The notes: a model not told the origin generated them from the letters alone. DNA of 64,000 nt from Paraphaeosphaeria minitans (GCA_015832175.1 WJXW01000001.1:1426001-1490000); one strand, 5' to 3'. Positions 11,021 to 22,971 are shown, counted from the stretch's first letter. Numbers and translations are program-made.

Positions 11021-12728
11021 ATGGCACCCACTGGAAAGACGGTGTACAACTGGTACATCTCGCTTGTAGCAGCATCTTGTATGGTGCTCTACGGCTACGA
11101 TGCATCCACATTCAACGCCCTGCAAAACTCGACAAACTGGAAGAACTATTTCAACCATCCCGCACGTGCACCATGCGCTGCATAGTCACTTTACTAACGG
11201 TGGCCAGAATGAAAACATCATCGGTGCCATCAACACGTCCTACACTGTTGGAGCCGTCGTCGCAGGTTTCTTCTTCGGTGGGCCCCTCGCTGATTGGGCT
11301 GGCCGGAGAGCTGGGATGGCGACTGGTGCTGCTCTTGTCATCATCGCAACGTTCATGCAATGTTTCTCACCACGAGGAAACGTTGGAGTTTTCATCGCCG
11401 GCCGTGTGGTCATCGGTTTGGGCCAGGGTTTGGCACTGAGTAGGCGAACCCCGTGCTTATAGTGCGATTACTGTGACTGACGATTCGTAGCTGCGGGTCC
11501 TATCTACATTGGAGAACTGTCGCGACCCGAAGTTCGAGGCACCATTATGTCTTTCTGGCAAATGTTTTACTCCGTTGGATCATTCATTGCGTACGTTCCT
11601 TACATACAAGAACCAAATTTCTTCGTCTAACAATATCAGGTACTGGGTCGGCTTCGCGACGGCAAAGCATCCCGGAAAGCTCGGCGACTGGGATTGGAAG
11701 ATGATTGTTATCTTCCAATTGCTGATGCCCATCCTGATCCTCGCACAAGTTTTTTTCATCCCCGAGACTCCACGATGGTATATCCAGCACGGAAACCGTA
11801 TAGATGATGCCCGTCGCTCGCTCCAAAAAGTTCGTGACACTGAGCAGGAAGTGGAAGATGAGATCCTGTCCATCCGTGAAGCCATCGAATTCGAAGCCGA
11901 GGCCATATCCAGCAACTACTCTGCTCTCTGGAAGGACAAGTCTATCAGAAAGCGTCTGTTGCTATGCATGATCCTCAACGGTGGACAGCAGATTACCGGA
12001 CAGGGTACGCTCAACTCGTACTCGTCAATCATCTACAAGAAGGTGTTCAACGACCCGGCGAAGATCGCTCTCATCAATGCGCTGAATGCCACTTTCGGTA
12101 TCCTCTTCACGCTCAATGCTACATGGACGGTTGATCGTTTTGGTCGCAAGTTTCTATTCATCGTTGGTGGAATTGGCATGGCTTGCTGCATGATTGCTGT
12201 CGCCGCCGTGGGATCGGAGACACCCTCGCCCGGCGGGGCCAAGACGGAACCCGTGGGTATCGCCATCGTCTTCCTCATGTTTTTCTTCGCACTCTTCTGT
12301 AAGTCCTACCCTTCTATTGCCTCTGCATTCTTAGCACAATATCTAACAATACCACAGACAAGCCTTCTTGGGGTGCCACCGTCTGGATCTACACATCTGA
12401 GATCTTCTCGATGAACGTGCGCGCGCAGGCCGTCGGCATGTGCTCGCAGACCCAGAACGTCGTCAACTCGATCGTGCAGCAGTTTTTCCCCATCTTCCTG
12501 AAGAACTGCAGCTGGTACGTCTTTTACTTCTTCGCTGGAATCAACGTCCTGCTCGCGCTGTTCGTTGTCTTCTTCATCCCCGAGACGAAGAAGGTCAGTC
12601 TTGAGGAGATTGACACTCTGTTCGGCGGAACCAACCACGTCGAGGCGGGCGGAGAGCTTGTTGGCGTGAAGAATCCGCACCATGCTCAGATTGACAGGAT
12701 TGAGATCACCGAGGAGAAGAGGGCGTGA
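11021..12728 (+). CDS. MFS sugar transporter
   Basis: A 12-TM major facilitator of the sugar porter family, expected in the plasma membrane. Exons are 11021-11161, 11208-11439, 11491-11590, 11640-12298 and 12358-12728, giving 500 residues. Visible motifs are the YGYDAS first helix, GGPLADWAGRR (loop 2-3 D-R-x-G-R type), FIPETPRW after helix 6, DRFGRK in the 8-9 loop and PETKKVSLEEIDTLF after helix 12, all standard for fungal sugar porters. Introns 2-4 are canonical. Intron 1 only keeps frame if it begins with GC (GCACGT) at 11162 and ends at CAG 11207; the nearby GT at 11166 would shift the frame into a stop. Its substrate cannot be read from sequence; quinate, lactose and hexose porters all look alike here. 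Confidence 0.88.
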
Positions 12729-13636
12729 AAATAGAGATGCATCAAGCTGGAGGTGCTGGTGATAATGAATGAAGCATGACGGAGCGATACTATGATACCA
12801 ATCTAGCGATGACAACGTAATGAAAACTTAATTACCGTACTTTTATTATCACAAATCCGTGCATGCTGGTGTGTTATAGTTCGCATGCCTGGCGCGTGCC
12901 TGGTGCGCGTGTGTGAATTCCATGGTTCCTTCCACCCACGTTGGGACCCGGCCCATTCCTAAGGTCTAAGATATCGCCTTACCAGTTTCGTCACGTGTTC
13001 ACAACAGCTCTACATGTTTGAGATCATCTCTACATACACATACATCTTGCAGCGTGTAATTCGTGGATACTATACACCTCCAAGTAGCGTGTTCATGTCA
13101 AGGCACATGATGCAGAAACTGGTACAGTTGAGCCTGGTACAAGTCAGCCTGGTTAACACCACTACCACACCACGATAACCGTTGAGACCCATAAACAGCA
13201 CCGGTGCCAATGAAAGACCGTTAGGAATGCCTTTTTTTGGCCCAACGGCCATCGTGACCAGTCTGAGCGTGGAAACATGCGCACTGGCTAAGTACTCAGA
13301 GTCAACCTCAACAGCGATGATCCATGGTACCAAAATGCCTTTTTGTCTGCCTTGACATATAAAGGCGACTCGCTCTTGGGAGGTCCTGCTCGTTCATCAT
13401 CACGAAAGAGAACCTTCGGACTACCATACTGAAGACATTCAAGCACTCCCAACCAATACCTTTTCGTCACACAAGAGACCTTCGCGCCATCATACTCAAG
13501 ACACTCAAGGCACTCAAGACACTCAAGACACTCAAGCACTCCCAACCAACACCTCTTCATCACGAAAGAAGACCTTCGAACTACTTTAATCACGACACTC
13601 AAGCACTCCCGACCAACACCCTTTCAACAAGCTAAG
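12729..13636. other. Intergenic with tandem repeats
   Basis: After the transporter 3' end, about 650 bp show no gene. The last 240 bp before the orphan gene at 13637 are an imperfect tandem array described separately. Confidence 0.5.
13398..13628. repeat. Imperfect tandem array, about three copies, CACTCAAG-rich
   Basis: Three diverged copies of a 65-90-bp unit share the blocks 'TCACGAAAGAGAACCTTCG', 'ACTCAAGCACTCCC' and 'ACCAACACC' in the same order. Inside the middle copy a 10-bp unit (GACACTCAAG) has expanded to four or five copies (about 13495-13545). The array ends about 10 bases before the ATG at 13637, so it probably forms the 5' leader or promoter of that gene. Confidence 0.75.
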
Positions 13637-14620
13637 ATGCCTGTGTCCCTCCTCACCCAAAACATCCAGGCGGCCCGTGCTGCAGGCTGTTCGATCACGT
13701 TTGAAGATCAATTCCACTCCATGACAGCGGGTGGTCACAATATGTGCTTCGCCGAGGCTGAGATCGGGAACCGCCTGGAAAGGGGGAGCGTCCATGCTAA
13801 AAGCTCTCCCATGGCCAACTCGCGGCGATTCCCTCCAGGTGACATCCTCACCTTGGAGAGCCTTCCACCCGGCCTTGGAAGCGATGCCACAGGCAACCGC
13901 TTTGTGCGCACCAATGGACTGGGACGGGACTTGTGCCCAACACGTGCCGAGGACCTTGCAAGGTTCAACCCGAACGTTTCCATCTGGCAAGGCCCGTTCC
14001 CGGCCAAGGAAGAGGAGGACGAGGGAAACCCCAACAGGTTCTACACTCGCCCGTTGATGCGGAAAGACGTGCCCATCACCATGCTCCAGCAGTGGGAGCA
14101 CAGGAATAGGGAACGCGAATTCGCCGCAAAAGCGACGGCATTGGACGAGCAGATCGAGGCCCTGGAGAGACCGCAGATCAGATACCAGGAGCACGATGCC
14201 TGGATGTTCGCCAAAGAAGCTGACGTGTGGGAATTGGGGGAGAACCATGAGTGGGTGAGAAGGGATTATCAGGCGGAAGAGAGACTGAGGCTGGAGAAGG
14301 AAGAGTACGATAGGGAGACGCGGAGATTGAAACGGGAACTCGAGGAATGGGAGGGGGAAATCAAGAGGGGGGAAATGAAGAAGGCTGCCGAGGAAGCGGA
14401 CCGAGCTTGGGAGAATGAGGTGATTGAATCGCAAGATGATATCGATGCGCTGGAGTATGCGTTCTTGGGGAAGCAGGACAGACGCCAAACGAAGGGAGAG
14501 CGGGGCGGAAAGCGGCTGTCTCAGTCGTCTAAGCCGTCTAAGCCGTCTAAGCAGGGCCGCGTCAGAGTCTACCATGGCGCGGCCAAGGGTATCTGCAAAG
14601 GCATCAGGGCTTGTGGGTGA
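13637..14620 (+). CDS. Orphan coiled-coil protein, function unknown
   Basis: A single-exon ORF of 327 residues that I cannot match to a family. The N-terminal 150 residues lack obvious motifs. Residues about 150-275 are strongly helical and charged (runs such as RLRLEKEEYDRETRRLKREL), indicating a coiled coil. The end is basic, with a short SKPSKPSK repeat. There is no signal peptide or membrane segment. It has no introns, unlike most neighbours, sits between a tandem array and an AGT microsatellite, and may be a lineage-specific gene. The length and codon use argue that it is real; expression evidence would settle it. Confidence 0.6.
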   Translation: MPVSLLTQNIQAARAAGCSITFEDQFHSMTAGGHNMCFAEAEIGNRLERGSVHAKSSPMANSRRFPPGDILTLESLPPGLGSDATGNRFVRTNGLGRDLCPTRAEDLARFNPNVSIWQGPFPAKEEEDEGNPNRFYTRPLMRKDVPITMLQQWEHRNREREFAAKATALDEQIEALERPQIRYQEHDAWMFAKEADVWELGENHEWVRRDYQAEERLRLEKEEYDRETRRLKRELEEWEGEIKRGEMKKAAEEADRAWENEVIESQDDIDALEYAFLGKQDRRQTKGERGGKRLSQSSKPSKPSKQGRVRVYHGAAKGICKGIRACG

Positions 14621-15234
<614 letters not shown>

Positions 15235-16083
15235 ATGGCGACGTGAGCCCCCCACCATACCCCGCCTTCCTCCCACGCGAGGCAAACTGACAGATGATAG
15301 CAACATCACCTGGCACCCGTCGCTCTCGCGCAGTGAACGCAATACCTTCCGCAAGCAGCGCGGCTTCACAATTTGGTTTACCGGCCTCTCCGCCTCGGGG
15401 AAGTCGACCATCGCAACCGCACTCGAGCAACACCTGCTGCACCTTGGCCTTGCCGCGTACCGTCTCGATGGCGACAACGTGCGCTTCGGCCTCAACAAGG
15501 ACCTTGGATTTGACGAGAAGAGCCGGAATGAGAACATCAGGCGGATAGCCGAGGTGCGTAACATGCCATCTCATGCCATCCCACGGTCGCATTGCGCACT
15601 CTGAGCAGCAAGCACGCCATGCGCGCCCCGCCCTGGGCAAACAAGCAAGCAACATCCTCTCCAAAAGCTGGGCTAACACGCTGCCCCTAGGTCGCCAAGC
15701 TGTTCGCCGACAGCTCCACCATCGCCATCACCTCCTTCATCTCGCCGTACAAGGCCGACCGCCAGCAAGCCCGCGAGTTGCACGCCGCCCAACCCGCACA
15801 CCCGGACGACGAGCCGCTCTCTTTCATCGAGGTCTTCGTCGACCTCCCGCTCGAGGTCGCCGAGGCGCGCGACCCGAAGGGCTTGTACAAGAAGGCCCGC
15901 GAGGGCAAGATCCCCGAGTTCACCGGCATCAGTGCACCTTACGAGGCGCCTGAGAACCCGGAGATCAAGATCCAGAGCGACAAGACAAGCGTGGAGGATG
16001 CCGTCAGGCAGATTGTCGAGTACCTTGAAACAAAGGGCTTGTTGAAGTTGAATGCGGCGGATGGGAGGGGGCTGGAGTACTAG
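15235..16083 (+). CDS. MET14: Adenylylsulfate (APS) kinase
   Basis: Phosphorylates adenosine 5'-phosphosulfate with ATP to give PAPS, the second step of sulfate assimilation, in the cytosol. Exons are 15235-15242, 15301-15553 and 15691-16083, giving 217 residues. The first coding exon is only 8 nt (ATGGCGAC); splicing to 15301 produces [17 protein letters not shown], the exact fungal APS kinase start. The P-loop GLSASGKS lies at residues 31-38. [15 protein letters not shown], the FISPYKADR lid motif and [12 protein letters not shown] with [10 protein letters not shown] are all present. An internal stretch ([12 protein letters not shown]) is a little longer than usual. It converges with a homocysteine S-methyltransferase gene 568 bp away, also a sulfur gene. 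Confidence 0.96.
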
Positions 16084-16651
16084 GTTTGACGCTGGGGAAA
16101 GGGAATGAGAACGAAGAGTTGGACGGTCGAGGCGAGATCATCGATTAAGAGTCCGCAGTATGACCTGGGAAGCGGGTCGACGTAATGATGAACCAGTCTT
16201 CAAATGAACCTGTCATGGACATAATGACATGCCTAAATGATCACGTCCACCGGCTTTCTTTCCTCTGTTCTCCACCAGTGAAGCTGGCGTGTATTGCAAC
16301 AACACTTCAGATTTCCCATGCCGTACAAATATTTCGCCCACCGAAGCTATGCCTACCTCTGATTCAGTAACTGCCCACCCTACTCTCGAAGTATGGGCCC
16401 AATCCGCATGCTCCAAATATTCAAACAATACAATATCTTGCTCACATGCAGCACAACGTCCCGACGTCCCATTGGGCATTGGATTGTTCGAAACTTGTGA
16501 TTACCAAGTACGAGGTGGGTTGGACTGTACGAGATCATCAGGGTAATCTTGCCATGATAGTCGCACGTCGCTACATGGCTTTGAATCAAACAGCATCTAC
16601 CAGCCCTCGTGCACTATGGTCGTGCTTGATCACCAGCGTACTCGATCTCTT
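16084..16651. other. Convergent 3' spacer
   Basis: 568 bp between the stops of APS kinase and homocysteine S-methyltransferase. It should contain both 3' UTRs and polyadenylation signals. I see no additional gene. Confidence 0.5.
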
Positions 16652-17608
16652 TCATACATGATCTGCCACCTTTCGAATGTGGTCACATCCAATCCCACAG
16701 CAGCCACCCACTATCGTAGCACCAATCTCAACCCATCGCCGCGCAAACTCAAGATACAGCTCTGGGGTCAGCTCTGCCCTCGTGTCGCTGATTGCCTCAT
16801 TCGCAGCTTCGTCTCCAGCCTTCGGTTCAAAGGCATTCGCATAGACACCTATGAGTGGAGCTCTCGCGCCACTCGCAGCAGCCTCCTGCTCGAACACGTG
16901 TCTCGCGTCTTTGATCGCAGCGTCCATGAACTCGGGCTGACTGCAATTGAACAGCAGCGCCTCCACGCCAGCCCCCACAGCCCACTGTGCAGCCTCTCGC
17001 ACCGACTCGCCAGACCTCAGCCTCGCAGGCGCCTGCTCCGCACCTGCAACCCCATCGTCCAGCGTGAAGGCAATCCACACGGGCTTCCCCGACTCCCTCG
17101 TCGCCACCCTGACGGCCTCAGCCTCGGCGACCAAGCTCAGCGTCTCCCCCAGCCAAACATCCACGTACGGCCCCAGCCCCTTCACCAGCACCGCCAACCG
17201 CTCCTGCACCAACGCCGCATCGTACAGCTCAGGCTCGTAGCTCCCAAAAATCGGCGGCAAGCTCCCCGCAACCCTCACACTCTTCCCTTCCCCCCTCCCC
17301 GCCTCGCCCTCTGCACACGAGTCCGCCGTCTCCCGCGCCAGCCGTCCCGCCAGCGCAGCCAGCTGTTCGCCGCGCGCCTGGAACCGCTCGAGCCCGATGT
17401 GGAACGGGACCAGCGCGTACGAGTTGGTGGTGAGCACGCGGGCGCCGGCGGCCGCGAAGTCGGCGTGCGCCTGGCGGACGAGGTGCGGTGCTTCGAGGAG
17501 CGCGAGGGCCGACCATTCTGGCTGGCGGAACGGCGCTTGCAGCCGGATCAGCTCGCGAGACATGCCGCCGTCGAGGATCACGACGTCTTTGGAGGGGAGG
17601 GGCGCCAT
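16652..17608 (-). CDS. Homocysteine S-methyltransferase (Mht1/Sam4 family)
   Basis: Transfers a methyl group from S-methylmethionine or S-adenosylmethionine to homocysteine, making methionine. It is a single exon of 318 residues. I chose the ATG at 17608 because of its strong context (GCCATGG); the open frame extends upstream to 17644 but only with a GTG. VILDGGMSREL opens the TIM barrel. The three zinc-binding cysteines are visible in LLFNCSQP and GGCCGIGCDHIR near the end. IFGSYEPELYD and IAFTLDDG are family segments. Length is typical (about 320). It is convergent with APS kinase. I cannot separate the Mht1 and Sam4 specificities. Confidence 0.92.
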   Translation of the reverse strand: MAPLPSKDVVILDGGMSRELIRLQAPFRQPEWSALALLEAPHLVRQAHADFAAAGARVLTTNSYALVPFHIGLERFQARGEQLAALAGRLARETADSCAEGEAGRGEGKSVRVAGSLPPIFGSYEPELYDAALVQERLAVLVKGLGPYVDVWLGETLSLVAEAEAVRVATRESGKPVWIAFTLDDGVAGAEQAPARLRSGESVREAAQWAVGAGVEALLFNCSQPEFMDAAIKDARHVFEQEAAASGARAPLIGVYANAFEPKAGDEAANEAISDTRAELTPELYLEFARRWVEIGATIVGGCCGIGCDHIRKVADHV

Positions 17609-18056
17609 GGCGGATGTGAAGCAGACGACTCGCGCTGGAGACACACGTATATGTGATGATTCTCTGATTGTTGTTTCAAACCGCTAATAAGTGGTATTCT
17701 GTAAAGTAGTAGACGAAACGGACGGTTATCTGGTAAATGTAAATGACCTTGGAAACGTTGTAATCACGTGTGTGAGTGAGGTTGGATGCAGGTGCAAGGG
17801 AAATTTCTTAGCAGCTTGAGCCAGTCCGGCCGACATCGGCGGCGAGATTGAGCATACATGGAAGGCAACGTCCATGTGATAACAACACGATCCGTACAGA
17901 GATGTGATTCTTCCCACTATCCACAGAACCCACCCACCGTGATCCAAAACACTACCCTAACCGTTGAAAACGAACCAGCAAGACTCCCCTTCCTTACACG
18001 ATACCCCTGACCCTTTCATTCTGTTCCCACAATGTCAGGCAAGTATAATCTCGGCC
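17609..18056. other. Intergenic, homocysteine methyltransferase promoter
   Basis: About 450 bp between the methyltransferase start and the KAP114 stop, both on the minus strand. I see no ORF or RNA gene. Confidence 0.5.
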
Positions 18057-21000
18057 TCAAGCAGCGCTCTCCTGCAACCTCACGCGCTCCTCATCAGTTA
18101 GCGCCTGAAACTCCTCCGCAAACCCCTGCATCGTCGCCGCCCTCTTGAAGAAGTCCACCAAGAAAGCTTGCGTCTCGTCGTCCTTCTGCCTGCCTGTCCC
18201 GGGCCCGTCCTCGGCAGCGTACGCCATCAACTGTTCCTTGCTGAAGCCGCTTCCGAGGTCGACAAAGGGATTCGGTTCGTCTTCCCAGTCGTCGTTGTCG
18301 GAGCCTTCGTCCGCGAGGTCGGCGATGGACTGTGGGTCGAGGCCTGTGCCTGATGCGGATTGTAGCTCTACGATCAGGACTTTGAGGATCTTGAGCGTTG
18401 CAGGGACAATGGTCCATTGGTCGGGATCTGCGAAGGGGTTGGTCAGAAAGTCTGTTGATTCTGGTTGCATGATAGATTCGGCGAAAGCAGCTGAGAAAGG
18501 AAGAAGAGCATCGAATAAGAGAGCAAAAGAGGGTGCGGACGTCCAGCGATCACGGCAACGATTGCGTTGCCATTCACGGAGGTTTGCGAAAAACTTCTTC
18601 GAGCAAAGATAACGGGCAGAGTGAGACGAAGTGGGCTTACTTTGGCGGGCACGGCTGCGGGTCATGATGCGGCCGTCCGCGTTGGGGATGAGGTCACCTT
18701 TTACTTGAACTGCGGACAGACGAGGGTCCTTGAGGTCATATAGTTTGGAGAGCGCGATGACACTAGCTCATATTAGCAAAGTATACGGATGAACATTCCA
18801 GAATGTTTGGGCTGGCTTAGCCGGAAATAAATCGCGTTGTAAGAGAACTTACTTTTGCCTAATCTCATCGTATCCAGCGAAGTTGATTGAGTTCTCCAGC
18901 CACTTTGCGAGTACTACTTGCAAGCCATTCTGGCCATCAATAGTCTGTGTTGCCAGGAATTCCACGACCTCGGACGCGTGGTTCAAACTGAGTCGCGCGA
19001 ATACAAGCGTCAGGCTCTGGATAAACTGTGCTTGTGTCGCTGCCCCGAGCCGTGCAGCCACGGTTCGGAGAAGCTCCTGTAGGTACGGTCCCAGTCTCTC
19101 GTGGCCTGCCTTTTCAACGACCTCTGCAGCAAGAGCGCCAACCTCTCCAGCGGCATTGTCGTTGACATTGGGTGACAGTAACCGTGCAATGATCTGTAGC
19201 ACCACCTCTAGACCGGCTTTACTTTCTTCATTTCTCCACTCGAATAATTGCTGATGGTCGTGTGCGATGATGTTCTTCACAGCAGTGGTGGCAGATTTTA
19301 GCAACTCTTCGTCTTCCGAGTGTAGCAGTAACCGGGCAAGTTTCGGCATGGTGGTTTGCACGAAGCCTGCGGGGAGTGGTTCGGGGCCATATTCAGCAAG
19401 GAGAGCCAGCAGATCCGCAGCGAGGTTCATCAAAGCGTTCTCTTCGGTGAAGTTGGCTACGTCAAAAGCTCCCGTAAGGGAGGGTAGCACCTTCTTACAA
19501 AGCTGGACGTACGCATCACCGCCCATACTAGCGATAGCTTGCGTCACATCCTCGAAAGTCTCATTCACCAGAATGGTCAGCTGGAAGTTGTTGGCTCCGT
19601 GAGTGGCCACAGTGAAGAGTAGGTCCAGTCCGCTGCCGGTAACACATATCCGCGTGTCGAGAAGTATCGCATCGCGAAGAGTCTCCACCAATGTAACCAT
19701 CAGGTCATCGCTGTCCGCTAGCTCCTGCAGATCTTGAGCTTGAAGGTAATTCGAGATAGCGGAGATGATGTTTTGCTGCAGCGGCAGCGTGGTTTCCCGT
19801 GGGAGAGCCTGTAGGTAGTATTGCAGAGAGCGTATGCATGAGACCTGAACGACGTCAGAGTCATCAGTGGGTATAGCTTTCAAGCAGGCTTCGAGGAACG
19901 TGGGGGCGTATTGTAGCAAGGCGTCCCCGGATGTCCTGACGAGGCTTCCAGCAACGAGGTAGCCACGCGCCCGAAGGAAAGTGTCCTCTTGTTGCATAGC
20001 GTAGTTGATGAAATCAATGAAACCAGTGGCTACGTCCGGACTGATGATCTTGTCCACATCCTGGAAGTCGCTGAGGACCTGGCTGAGAACGTACAGCGCA
20101 GCTTCTTTTGCCTTCCACCCTTCTTGCGACGAGTACAACGTTCGAGAATATTTGAGCAAGCCTTGTAGGGTCGGTTGAGTGAGCCATTCTCCGAGCTTGA
20201 TGACCAAGTCGCCGCATGCCGTCCGTGATGTGTAGTTCGCAGTAACGCTCGTCTCTTCGGACAGGAAGATGTTGACGTCGAAGTTCCATAGGCCCTCTTC
20301 CTCGGTGGTGATCTGTGCATAAGCCACTGCGAGCTTCATAACCTCGAACACCCAAGTATTAGTTGTACCAGTGCTTTGCTGAAGCTGCTTCTCGAGCTCG
20401 GCGCGGACCGGCGGCGCTCGAAGACATGCCTGCATGAAGTCAAGCTCTTCCAAAACGAGGAAGTCTAGTGTGTATGGCAGTCCGTCTGTGTCCTCGAGCC
20501 TGCTTTGGCGCTCCTCTATTATGTACATCTGGTGATATGGCCTTTGTAGTGATACGAGTTCTTCCCAGGTGGCAGAGAAGAGGGCTGGAGTCTCCGGCGA
20601 GAGGACGGCGGGGAAGACAGACCGGATGCGCATTAGGACCTGGATGTATTAGTCTCGTAGTGCCAGGTCATGTTGGTGTACCCTACCTTTACGACTTGCA
20701 GCTTCAGGGCGACCAAGCCGCGATACGACTCTGCATTAGGGGCATCCTCGTTCTCTTCTTGCTCTGTAGGCGGATCCGGCAGCGGCGACTTCATAATCTC
20801 GGTGAAGAAGGGTATCCATTCTTGCAGCACCTCGTCGGCGAAACCCTTAACCTCGGCCTTGTGGTCTTCTAGCACCATCTCCAGGATGTCGAATGTGCCT
20901 CGGAAGACGCTGCAGGCCAACGCGCGCAGTGTGGGTTTCCGCGCATCGTCGACAGCGATATCGTGCACGACCTTGATGAGCTGCTTTGCCACGCCGAAGA

Positions 21001-21496
21001 ACTGCGTCTCGTTGAAGCTATCCTCGACCAGCTCGTCCAGCACCTTGAGCGCGCCGTGTAGCTGGCCGTCGGTGGCCGCCGGGATAAGGTTGAGCAGCGT
21101 CGCGAGGAGGTCCGGCCACTGCTCCGGGAAGTCACAGCTCGCAATCTTACTTACGACCAGACTGGCCGCCGATTTGAGCTTGCGATCGAGCTGGTCTGTG
21201 GTCGCTAGCTCGAGTAGAAGATGTCGCACCTTGGCCTTTACGTCGTCGGCAACGATGAAGGTGCCCTTGAACTCCTCGAGACTGTCGCTCCAGCCGGCGA
21301 GCACGACCTGCTTGAGGTACAGCAGGGCGGCCTGCCGTATATTGAGCGGGACGTTGTCATGGCGGGCGATGTCGACGAGGGCAATGGGGAAGTCTTGGTG
21401 TGCGTAGAGGCTCTGCAGCTGCTGCTCGGCCTGTTTGCGGGGGCCTTCCTGGGCTGTTTGTGTTGCCGACAGCAGCTGCACTAATTGGTCCTCCAT
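18057..21496 (-). CDS. KAP114: Importin, Kap114/importin-9 type karyopherin
   Basis: A beta-karyopherin that carries cargo through the nuclear pore; family members import TATA-binding protein and histones. Exons in reading order are 21496-20687, 20639-18853, 18762-18641 and 18427-18057, giving 1029 residues (yeast Kap114 is 1004, human importin-9 is 1041). The importin-beta N-terminal domain, which binds Ran-GTP, spans about residues 20-105 (AEQQLQSLYAHQDFPIALVDIARHD...RQAALLYLKQVV). HEAT repeats fill the rest. The small third exon and its junctions restore RQNVIALSKLYDLKDPRLSAVQVKGDLI...TRSRARQNPDQWTIVPATLKIL, the conserved C-terminal block of this subfamily. The last intron (213 nt) is unusually long for the window. 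Near the end an acidic stretch (DEGSDNDDWEDEPNPF) matches the family. Confidence 0.93.
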
Positions 21497-22095
21497 GGTG
21501 CGAGGCGCGTGACAGGGAAGCTAGGGGGCGTATCTAGCGCTGGCGTCCCAAGGCAAGGAGGAATGCGTCGACGAGAAGAATAGCTCGACGCGTTTGTTCG
21601 ATGTTGGGAGGGAGATGCGGAGGTGAGGGGCACTGCCGACGAAGGAGCGCGAAGTGGGGGTGAAGAAATGTCGCGGCCGGCGGTATCGTGGGTTGACTGG
21701 AGGACCTCAGGTGCTCGATACAGAATACACAGCTGGAGTAGAGGGGCGCTTAAGGGATGCGGACGTGACTGACGGGCGAGGAAGAAGTATGCTGATATGG
21801 ATTTTGCAGGTGTGATGTGACGGTTGTGCTGCCAATCAGATAATTTGAACGCGTCGGTGACGGGTGAGATGCATGGAGACGTCGAGTCTTCTACCGAACT
21901 TCGCCTCTCTGCAACCGTCACGAAAGCATGAGAGACCTTCACTCAGCGGAAAAAGGCTGCTGCCACTCAGCACGCTTTCCTGTCGCCGTAGCCACCTCCC
22001 AGCAGCCCTGACCCTGCGACGCCAGGCAGTGACAACCCGACGCGTCCGCACCGCCCAAGATCAACGCGCAAAGAGCCGAACCCTACACCGCCGCA
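21497..22095. promoter_or_regulatory. Divergent promoter, KAP114 / REV7
   Basis: A 599-bp head-to-head spacer. It must hold both promoters. No internal gene is supported, although open frames run through it on both strands. Confidence 0.5.
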
Positions 22096-22971
22096 ATGCC
22101 AACAACCTACCTCACCACCTTCGCCGCCTTTACCGACTTCCTCACCGCCTACGTCCACACGCTCCTCTACCTGCGACATCTGTACCCGCTCGCCTCCTTC
22201 CTCCAGGTTCGCTTCCATAACACGCCCATTTTCCAGTCGCGGCACCCTGACGTCTGCCAATGGATCCAAGACGCCGTCGCCGCCGTGCGCGAGGAGCTCC
22301 TCAAGGGCACCGTCGCCCGCATCGCCATCGTAGTGTTCCACCCGGGCTACGATGAAGGCAGCGGGAGCGTCAAGATACTCGAGCGGTACATGCTGGATGT
22401 AAGCGCGTTCCCGGTAGTGACGCGCGAGGAGCGCTTCATGGACATTGAGTGGGAGAAGAGCGAGACAGAGAAGGCAGAGGCGGAGAGACGCGCCGCCGAA
22501 GAAGCTGCGGCAGAGGCAGAAGCCGCTGGGCACAAGGGCAAGGGAAAGGCGAAGCAGAAACCCAAGGGGCTCGATGCAGAGGTCGATGTCAACCTCTCTG
22601 AGCAGTTTCGCGCTGCCTTCATCACCCTCACCACACGCGCATCTCGGCTCGAGCCGCTGCCGCCGGACTGCTCGTTCAATATCAGCATGGAGCTCAAAGA
22701 CGAAGCCGATGTGGACCCGCCGATAGGGCATCCGCAAAAATGGGTGCCCAGCCAGCCTAGCCTGCAGAAGACGGGGAGGAAGGGCGCTGTTCTAAATGAC
22801 GAGGAGAGGCACGGCCGATCAGAAGGTGGAGATCTAGGTGGTGCAAAGGTCACGCCAATTAGGACTGTAGAGGCTGGCGTGTTCCGATTCGAAACATGGA
22901 TCGAAGAGGGCAAGGCAAAGTTCGAGACGCGGTGGCCAGAGGCGAGCAGCCTTGATAGTCCAACAGGATGA
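22096..22971 (+). CDS. REV7: HORMA-domain protein Rev7 (Mad2L2)
   Basis: Rev7 is the accessory subunit of DNA polymerase zeta for translesion synthesis and a HORMA adaptor in other complexes. It is a single exon of 291 residues. The HORMA fold spans residues about 1-235: TFAAFTDFLTAYVHTLLYLRHLYP and the HPDVCQWIQDAV helix are clear Rev7 hallmarks, followed by LERYMLDVSAFPVV, FRAAFITLTTRASRLEPLPPDCSF and PIRTVEAGVFRFETWIEE. An Ala/Glu/Lys-rich insertion (about residues 115-170) and a basic linker lengthen it relative to human Mad2L2 (211). Insertions at this site are common in fungal homologues. It is transcribed away from KAP114. Confidence 0.92.
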   Translation: MPTTYLTTFAAFTDFLTAYVHTLLYLRHLYPLASFLQVRFHNTPIFQSRHPDVCQWIQDAVAAVREELLKGTVARIAIVVFHPGYDEGSGSVKILERYMLDVSAFPVVTREERFMDIEWEKSETEKAEAERRAAEEAAAEAEAAGHKGKGKAKQKPKGLDAEVDVNLSEQFRAAFITLTTRASRLEPLPPDCSFNISMELKDEADVDPPIGHPQKWVPSQPSLQKTGRKGAVLNDEERHGRSEGGDLGGAKVTPIRTVEAGVFRFETWIEEGKAKFETRWPEASSLDSPTG

